Below are positions 15,669 to 20,118 of a stretch of 20,118 bases of DNA, piece by piece. The stretch comes from Deltaproteobacteria bacterium (lineage in GTDB: Bacteria; Myxococcota; B64-G9): contig JAUVAM010000003.1 in the NCBI GenBank assembly GCA_030591745.1, forward strand, positions 1 to 20,118, written 5' to 3'. Under the pieces are notes generated by a model. The model did no database searches. It was not told the DNA's origin and was given only the letters and a program-made list of their open reading frames with translations. A program made the translations under genes and the position numbers. The stretch's first letter is position 1, and every line of letters begins with the position of its first letter.

Positions 15669-15725
15669 ATGAGACCAGGGTGGAAAGAATGGCTGGCGTT
15701 GTTTGTGCTGCTGGCGGGCGTCTAA
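15669..15725 (+). pseudogene. possible truncated gene start (signal-peptide-like, 18 codons)
   Basis: ATG at 15669 opens an 18-residue frame, MRPGWKEWLALFVLLAGV, ending in TAA at the very end of the DUF5615 gene on the other strand. The peptide looks like the first half of a signal peptide or membrane anchor. Its frame ends exactly where the toxin-antitoxin cassette begins, so the rest of the gene may have been replaced. A 14-codon frame (15628-15672, MGEMPKKWRRQFVR) overlaps its start in ATGA fashion and could be a leader. No matching 3' part is found beyond the cassette in this window, so this could also be a chance frame. Confidence 0.3.
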
Positions 15726-16078
15726 TCTTGTCTTCGCGCAAAACGTACTTGTTTCGCGCTTACCACAACGAATTGGTCCGCTAGCCGCCCCGCATAGTTA
15801 TCGAGTAATCGCTTGAAAGCGGCAATTTTGCTCGTTGCTCGTTCATCTTCAAGTCGCAGAAGCACAACGCCCTTGTGCGGCCTTCGCTCCCGGTAGACTT
15901 TTTCTCCGAAATCCTTGTCGCAGGTCACCAAGATCCAGTTTTCGGCGAAGGCCTTCGTGATGATGCTATCATCATCCAGGCCTCGTGCTTCTTCGTAAAC
16001 CGAAAAGGTTTCATGCTTCTGCTCGCGAAGCCAGAGTGCGAGCGCAGGGCCCGCGCATTCATCCACGAGGAAGCGCAT
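15722..16078 (-). CDS. DUF5615 PIN-like toxin (predicted nuclease)
   Basis: A 118-residue protein of the DUF5615/Mut7-C PIN-like group. Acidic residues sit at the expected places: MRFLVDEC (Asp6, Glu7), RGLDDDSII (Asp35-37) and ILVTCDKDFGEKVY (Asp54, Asp56), followed by the strand GVVLLRL. These would bind metal for RNA cleavage. DUF5615 genes are commonly paired with DUF433 antitoxin genes, as here: the upstream gene's TAA directly abuts this ATG at 16078. Length is normal and no motif is missing, so the pair looks intact. Toxicity is predicted by family and gene context only. Confidence 0.8.
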   Translation of the reverse strand: MRFLVDECAGPALALWLREQKHETFSVYEEARGLDDDSIITKAFAENWILVTCDKDFGEKVYRERRPHKGVVLLRLEDERATSKIAAFKRLLDNYAGRLADQFVVVSAKQVRFARRQD

Positions 16079-16327
16079 TTAGGCTGATTCCACCATCGAG
16101 GGCATGAATGACGTTTCTGCCAGGGACTTCGTGGCGAAAAGCAAACAGGCTTGAATGTCCTTTTCCGTGAGCCCGTTGTACTCTTCTAAAATCTCCGTTA
16201 CGGTCGCGCCGTAAGCCAGCAAGTTCAGGACAAATTCTACGGTCAGGCGTGTTCCCCTGATGATAGGTTTTCCGATCATCACTTTGGGATCGAGCGTGAT
16301 GCGTTCTAGGAGTTGCTGTTCTGTCAT
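16079..16327 (-). CDS. DUF433 antitoxin
   Basis: An 82-residue protein with the DUF433 pattern: ERITLDPKVMIGKPIIRGTR (8-27), then LTVEFVLNLLAYGATVTEIL and EEYNGLTEKDIQACLLFA, a winged or helix-turn-helix-like fold that could both bind DNA and neutralise the partner toxin. The start at 16327 is chosen for GAGAGG (16335-16340) seven bases upstream. A TTG at 16372 would add 15 residues with no family match. The stop codon is immediately followed by the toxin ATG. The antitoxin-first order and zero spacing fit a type II toxin-antitoxin operon. Confidence 0.82.
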   Translation of the reverse strand: MTEQQLLERITLDPKVMIGKPIIRGTRLTVEFVLNLLAYGATVTEILEEYNGLTEKDIQACLLFATKSLAETSFMPSMVESA

Positions 16328-16429
16328 TGCCTCGCCTCTCCGGATACATCCAAACGTAACTTTGATCTCCAATATGAAATGTTATCACAGGCTCATTTTT
16401 TAAGGAAGATGAGCTATTTGAACCTAGGA

Positions 16430-18691
16430 CTAAAGGCCGCCTGGGGTGCCATTACAAGAAGAGCGACTGGGGCCTGCTTTTTTCAGGGCGTCGTGCAGGG
16501 TGCTGCTGGTGAGGATTTCGGGCAGCATGATGGTTTGTGCATCCGTGCCACATGCTGGAAAGATGAGGTACATGGGCACGCCGGCTCGGCCGTGGCGTTT
16601 CAGCCAGCGCTGGATGACGGGGTCGAAGCGGGTGGCGTCGGCTTTCAATGTTTCGATGTTTAGCTTCTTGAGCAATTTCTGCGTCTGGCGGGTTTCGATG
16701 ACCAGGCGTTCGTTGGCCTTGCAGTTCATGCACCACTGGGCCATGAAGTCGACAAAGACCGTTTGGCCGTCGGCCCGTAATTTTTTCAATCCGTCTTCGG
16801 AAAAGGGTTGCCACTTGATGCCAACATGACTCTGCATGCCTAAGGCTTGCTGGCGACCGCCCTCGGGGAACTCCAGCACCCAGGCACCGAACAGGCCCAC
16901 GGCCAGGGCGAGAGGCAAAAGCTTGAGCAAGCGTCGTCGCCAGGCATCCTCCTGGCTGGTCCAAAGGCCGAAGATCCACGCGCCGAAGCCCAGCGCCAGA
17001 AGGAACCAGACCATGTTCATGGCCGCGTTGATGCCGTAGCCGTCGGCCAAGACCCCCAGCAGCCAGACCGCCGTGCCGAAGAGCAGAAAGGCCATGCCTC
17101 GCATGATTCGGTCGTAGCGCTCCGTGACCTTTTTGGGCAGGATGCGCGTCCAGCCGGTCCAGGCACCCAACAGGAGAAAAGGAGTCGACAGGCCGAGTCC
17201 CACCGTGGCCAAGAAGAGAAAAATGGCACCGGAAGAAGCAGTGAAGGCGTACCCTAAGGCGGGACCCAGCATGGGGGCCGTGCAGGGCGTACCCAAGAAG
17301 GTCACCAAAAGACCAGTCAAGAAGGATTCAAGCAGGGGGCTGCGGCGCCGCATTTTTCGTAAGTTTTTCAGATCGTCTGTGTGACCCGCGCTTTGTAGGG
17401 GAAAGACGTGCAGCATGCCAAGGCCCAGCACCAGCAAGAGGGCCACCATGAAGACCAAGAACCAGGGGTTTTGAAATTGGAAGCCCCAACCCACTTCTCG
17501 ACCGACCTGTTTTAAGGCAACCACCACCGCGCCCAAAGACAGCAGGGTGGCGATGACGCCGGCCGCGTAGGCCAGGCTGTTGGACCAGAGAATACGACGG
17601 CGCTCTCCCGGATCTTTGACTTTTTGCGCCGTGCGCACCACGTGCAGCATCTTGGGGATGACCACCGGGATGACGCAGGGCATGACATTGAGCAAAAGCC
17701 CGCCCAAAAAGGCGAAAAGGAGCATCATCCACAGGGATTTTTGCTCCATGGGTAGCAGGGGCGTCTCGGTTTCTGCTTTGGTTTTTTCGGTCGGATCTTT
17801 GGCGCTGGCCGTCAAGGGAGTTTTTTCTTCGGCGGCGAAGGCGCTGATGCCCAGGGGGGGCATGTCGGCTCGGGAAATGATGCCCCCCGTACCGGGCAGG
17901 CAGTTGTCGCCTTTCAGGCGAATGCGCGCGGTCTGCCCCTTGTCTCCTTTCTCAATTCCATATTCCAGGATTTTGCAGGAACCACCCTGCAACCAGCGGG
18001 GCACAAAGGACGTGGCCTTCATGTCCGCCGAGAGGCCGTAATGAAGTTCCCACTGCCCGTCGACGTACTTGGCGCTATCGAGCCAGACCTGATCGGCGGC
18101 GGCTTGTTTGGGGTTGGCGGCGGAGGCCGCCTCGAAGAGTTTGGCATGCGGGGAGGCCTTGGCCGCATCCCCGACCGGCAAGGTCAGGCTGGGCTTGGCC
18201 TTGCCCGTGACACAGGCCTCTTTGCAAGCCAACCATTGTACTTCGGCCTGGATGCGGGTTTTGCCGTCCGGCGGGCTGTCGAAGGTCATGGCCGTGGCCC
18301 AGAGAAGTGTCGAGCCGGAATAGCCGAAACTCAAGTCATCGATGTGCTTGGCGTCGAAGACTTCCGGGGCCGGGAACTGAGGTTCTAAGACCTTGGTGTG
18401 GTTTTCATCGGAGCCAAATTGAAGACGGGTGGCTTTTCCCGTGTTGCCCGGATAAAGCCAATAAATATGCCAACCCGGGGCCATGTGCAGCCGAACACCC
18501 AGGCGATATTCCTCCCCCAGGCCCACCTGAGCCACGTCCGCCAGGATTTCCACCCGCACGGGTGGTTCCTTTGTCTTCTTGTCTTTGCTTTGCGCCCCGA
18601 CCTGGCCCGGCAGCAGCAGGAAGAAGAACAGCCATGCGAAGTGGCGAAAATGGCCCAAAGAGTCAGCAGGATTCGTTTTGAAGGCAGTCAT
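16430..18691 (-). CDS. ScsB/DsbD-family thiol:disulfide interchange protein
   Basis: A 753-residue inner-membrane protein that would pass electrons from cytoplasmic thioredoxin to periplasmic thiols. After the signal peptide (cleavage near GAQ, residue 34) comes a ScsB/DsbD-type N-terminal domain with GWHIYWLYPGNTGKATRLQF (73-92) and the Cys pair WLACKEAC (C156, C160). The membrane core has NVMPCVIPVVIPK (C339) and FLGTPCTAPMLGPALG (C470), the two cysteines of the electron relay. The thioredoxin domain at the C-terminus has FMAQWCMNCKANE (C654, C657) and cis-Pro706 in GVPMYL. All six redox cysteines are present. Longer than E. coli DsbD (about 565), as usual for ScsB types. The AAGGAGG lies 12 bases before the ATG, unusually far, but no closer in-frame start exists. 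Confidence 0.93.
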   Translation of the reverse strand: MTAFKTNPADSLGHFRHFAWLFFFLLLPGQVGAQSKDKKTKEPPVRVEILADVAQVGLGEEYRLGVRLHMAPGWHIYWLYPGNTGKATRLQFGSDENHTKVLEPQFPAPEVFDAKHIDDLSFGYSGSTLLWATAMTFDSPPDGKTRIQAEVQWLACKEACVTGKAKPSLTLPVGDAAKASPHAKLFEAASAANPKQAAADQVWLDSAKYVDGQWELHYGLSADMKATSFVPRWLQGGSCKILEYGIEKGDKGQTARIRLKGDNCLPGTGGIISRADMPPLGISAFAAEEKTPLTASAKDPTEKTKAETETPLLPMEQKSLWMMLLFAFLGGLLLNVMPCVIPVVIPKMLHVVRTAQKVKDPGERRRILWSNSLAYAAGVIATLLSLGAVVVALKQVGREVGWGFQFQNPWFLVFMVALLLVLGLGMLHVFPLQSAGHTDDLKNLRKMRRRSPLLESFLTGLLVTFLGTPCTAPMLGPALGYAFTASSGAIFLFLATVGLGLSTPFLLLGAWTGWTRILPKKVTERYDRIMRGMAFLLFGTAVWLLGVLADGYGINAAMNMVWFLLALGFGAWIFGLWTSQEDAWRRRLLKLLPLALAVGLFGAWVLEFPEGGRQQALGMQSHVGIKWQPFSEDGLKKLRADGQTVFVDFMAQWCMNCKANERLVIETRQTQKLLKKLNIETLKADATRFDPVIQRWLKRHGRAGVPMYLIFPACGTDAQTIMLPEILTSSTLHDALKKAGPSRSSCNGTPGGL

Positions 18692-18703
18692 CGGGAATGC
18701 AAC

Positions 18704-18710
18704 CCTCCTT
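18704..18710 (-). promoter_or_regulatory. distant Shine-Dalgarno of the ScsB/DsbD gene
   Basis: AAGGAGG on the - strand ends 12 bases before the ATG at 18691. The four in-frame codons between them (GTT GCA TTC CCG) contain no start. Such long spacing usually lowers translation. Confidence 0.5.
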
Positions 18711-18726
18711 GATCATCACAAGGTAG

Positions 18727-18808
18727 GCACCAGATTGCCTCAGTGCAAGTCCTATGCTCCGAATTGGTGCATTCAGGCCTGGGGGTCGTGGCGATTTGGT
18801 GCACTGAG
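18727..18808. promoter_or_regulatory. repeated operator-like sites TTGGTGCA in a divergent control region
   Basis: TTGGTGCA occurs at 18764-18771 and again at 18796-18803, with starts 32 bases apart (three helical turns). The inverted half-site GCACCA is at 18727-18732. In addition CTCAGTGCA (18739-18747) is the reverse complement of TGCACTGAG (18800-18808). The cluster lies between the divergent ScsB/DsbD and PycTM-like genes. It could be the operator of a dimeric regulator that controls either or both genes. The half-site TGGTGCA resembles NtrC-type sites, but no sigma-54 promoter is seen. Confidence 0.4.
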
Positions 18809-18892
18809 TTGCCCCTCTAATGGCTCAAGGGTCAGTCAGTCGGGGTTTTTTTGGCTGGCACGATGATTGCTACTTCTTTGGGTAGAGGCGAG

Positions 18893-18898
18893 AGGAGG
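18893..18898 (+). promoter_or_regulatory. ribosome binding site that sets a GTG start
   Basis: AGGAGG at 18893-18898 is six bases before GTG at 18905. This favours GTG over the ATG at 18863 and the TTG at 18851, neither of which has a comparable site. Confidence 0.7.
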
Positions 18899-18904
18899 TG
18901 GATT

Positions 18905-19477
18905 GTGGGAGCCCGGAACGCTGAGCGTATTCATGATTTGGAGCAGGAACGTCGCCGTCGGCGACCGGAAAAAATGGCGACGGTGGTGGGCACGCTGGAG
19001 CTTTCCCTTTCGGAGCGCTTGGGTTTGGCCATGGATATCTTAGGGCACAATCAGTCCTTCATTACGTTTATTGATAAGAAGGCCAACAGCCTCTTGTTGC
19101 TTAACTCCATTTTTTTGGCCACGGCGGCGGCCGGCGGGTTGAACGGCATTTGGACTCTTTTGGCTTTGGGGGCAGCGTCTTTGGCGGCCCTCACTTGTTT
19201 GGCCGTGGTTTGGGCCCGCCTGCCCGGCATGCGCCTGGGTTCAAACGCCCGCTTGTTGTTTTTCTCGGATATTCTTGGGCGGCGGAATTCCTCTACTTAC
19301 GCCGAGGATTTGCGTCGGGTGGGGCTTGAAGATCTTTTCGACAGCACGGCCAGGCAGGTCTATGAATTGGCCCAGGTGGAAGAACGAAAATTCAGGGTCT
19401 ATCGTTGGGCCCAGTTGGCCACGTTGGCCTCGGCCGCGCTCTGGTTGGGGCGTATGCTGTCTCCCTTGTTGTCCTGA
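18905..19477 (+). CDS. PycTM-like (DUF5706) three-helix membrane protein
   Basis: A 190-residue protein with a charged N-terminal part (residues 1-45) and three predicted membrane helices (about 62-78, 83-105, 168-187). After the first charged stretch it has FIDKKANSLLLLNSIFL, the 'A-D-x-K-A' plus first-helix signature of PycTM/DUF5706. It then has ARLPG, LLFFSDILGRRNSSTYAEDL (117-136) and ARQVYELAQVEERKFRVYRWA (149-169), matching 'F-x-D-I ... Q-v-x-x-l-A-x-i-x-x-x-K-f'. In Pycsar, PycTM proteins bind cyclic CMP or UMP and damage the membrane on phage infection; the cyclase PycC is not seen here. Many relatives stand alone and have unknown roles. The GTG start follows AGGAGG. It is divergent from the ScsB/DsbD gene and 51 bases upstream of a secreted-protein gene. 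Confidence 0.72.
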   Translation: MGARNAERIHDLEQERRRRRPEKMATVVGTLELSLSERLGLAMDILGHNQSFITFIDKKANSLLLLNSIFLATAAAGGLNGIWTLLALGAASLAALTCLAVVWARLPGMRLGSNARLLFFSDILGRRNSSTYAEDLRRVGLEDLFDSTARQVYELAQVEERKFRVYRWAQLATLASAALWLGRMLSPLLS

Positions 19478-19528
19478 ACAAGAATCATATAGACTCAGTG
19501 TCTCGTCGAAAGTCAATGGAGGATTGAG

Positions 19529-20118
19529 ATGAGGCGCATCTTGTTTCTATTTGTCGGTCTGTCCCTGTTTTCGTTTGCTTCGTCTGTACTGGCGGCCGAG
19601 GTTTTGAGTCGGCTGGAAGGGCCCGTGGCGGGGGGCTGGGCGCTTGAGCAGAGCGAAGCCGCGCCCAAGGTGACGGAGCTTCTGGTGTTTGATGAACCCG
19701 ACATCGAGCAGTCGGTCTACGCCCTGCGTGGCCAGGTGCGTTGTCAGGGCGTTTTTGGCAAGGCCTATCTGGAGATGTGGAATCACTTTGACGACGGCGA
19801 GCGCTTCTTTACGCGAAGCTTGAGCGAACAAGGTCCCCTGAGGTTTCTGACGGGAGATCAGGACTGGCGTCTTTTCGTCTTGCCATTCAATAACACCCGA
19901 CCTGAGTCCTCGGCGCCCAGCAAGCTGGTGGTCAATTTGATCATGCCGGGCAAGGGGCGAGTCGAACTTCGCGACCTGGAGCTTGTGCAGTTCGAGGATG
20001 GCGAAGATCCCACGCAGCCCCCCGGTGCCTGGTTGAGCGGCTCCCAGGTGGGATTTTTGGGTGCCATGCTGGGCGCGTTGCTGGGCCTGATGGGGGGCCT
20101 GATCGGCATATTCGCTGG
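19529..20118 (+). CDS. secreted protein with C-terminal glycine-rich membrane helix (3' end outside window)
   Basis: An ATG at 19529 follows GGAGG (19518-19522) at six bases and opens a frame that stays open to the window end, giving about 196 residues. The signal peptide is MRRILFLFVGLSLFSFASSV with cleavage near LAA. Residues about 25-155 are beta-rich (LEMWNHFDDGERFFTRSLSE, DWRLFVLPFNNTRP, ELRDLELVQFEDGED), suggestive of a jelly-roll or carbohydrate-binding-like sandwich. From about 174 on it has GFLGAMLGALLGLMGGLIG, a Gly-rich membrane helix likely to anchor the protein. I do not recognise the family. It is 51 bases after the PycTM-like gene, so it may be co-transcribed; a weak TTGTTG/TATAGA pair (19466-19493) could also be its own promoter. 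The C-terminus is missing. Confidence 0.7.
   Translation, partial: MRRILFLFVGLSLFSFASSVLAAEVLSRLEGPVAGGWALEQSEAAPKVTELLVFDEPDIEQSVYALRGQVRCQGVFGKAYLEMWNHFDDGERFFTRSLSEQGPLRFLTGDQDWRLFVLPFNNTRPESSAPSKLVVNLIMPGKGRVELRDLELVQFEDGEDPTQPPGAWLSGSQVGFLGAMLGALLGLMGGLIGIFA

Noticed and set aside
15556..15672. A 38-codon frame (MLEMPGIAGPW and on) spanning the TATAAT element.
   Set aside because: It has no ribosome site and runs through the candidate promoter; more likely non-coding.
16391..16414. Inverted repeat GCTCAT/ATGAGC as a terminator for the ScsB/DsbD gene.
   Set aside because: Only six clean pairs and no T-run follows on the - strand.
1..20118. CRISPR arrays, tRNA or rRNA genes, insertion sequences, integrases.
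   Set aside because: I found no regularly spaced repeats, no cloverleaf with T-loop pattern, no transposase motifs and no terminal inverted repeats.

Overview
The window is a gene-dense, GC-rich stretch of a Gram-negative bacterial chromosome. Exported and outer-membrane proteins are common: two lipoproteins with lipoboxes, two predicted outer-membrane beta-barrel proteins, a ScsB/DsbD-type disulfide reductase and several Sec signal peptides. The mix of many secreted proteins of unrecognised function, a secreted SPOR/SH3/propeller lipoprotein and a DUF4139-like protein resembles genomes of the Myxococcota/Bradymonadales ('deltaproteobacterial') type. That is an impression from sequence style, not a phylogenetic result. 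There is no rRNA, tRNA, CRISPR array, insertion sequence or phage gene that I can support, and no gene-free stretch exceeds 300 bases.

Layout. 1-2627 (+): the 3' end of a TPR protein, an alpha/beta hydrolase and a multidomain lipoprotein, closely packed and probably co-transcribed. 2634-3539 (-): a beta-barrel protein, divergent from a 582-aa thiamine-diphosphate enzyme (3645-5393, +). 5413-5883 (-): a small lipoprotein with an extremely basic tail. 6047-9517 (+): a translationally coupled operon of two ABC ATPase/permease pairs. 9594-10688 (+): a secreted protein with a C-terminal barrel; its 3' end overlaps a convergent AlgX/AlgJ-like SGNH protein (10610-11755, -). 11909-13657 (+): a DUF4139-like exported protein. 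13683-15018 (+): endonuclease III overlapping a free-standing B3/B4-domain protein. 15030-15479 (-): a Glu/Leu-rich helical protein.

15480-16430 looks like accessory DNA. An orphan promoter and a very short signal-peptide-like reading frame run straight into the end of a DUF433/DUF5615 (PIN-like) toxin-antitoxin pair. 16430-18691 (-) encodes a full-length ScsB/DsbD family protein. It is divergent from a small three-helix membrane protein (18905-19477, +) that resembles PycTM, the membrane effector of Pycsar anti-phage systems, but with no cyclase in the window. The shared control region carries repeated TTGGTGCA sites 32 bp apart. A partial secreted, membrane-anchored protein (19529 onward) follows and leaves the window.

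The strongest candidates for something undescribed are the orphan PycTM-like gene with its repeated operator-like sites and its exported partner gene, the TA cassette sitting on a truncated gene start, and the orphan AlgX-like protein whose tail is read through into a neighbouring gene.
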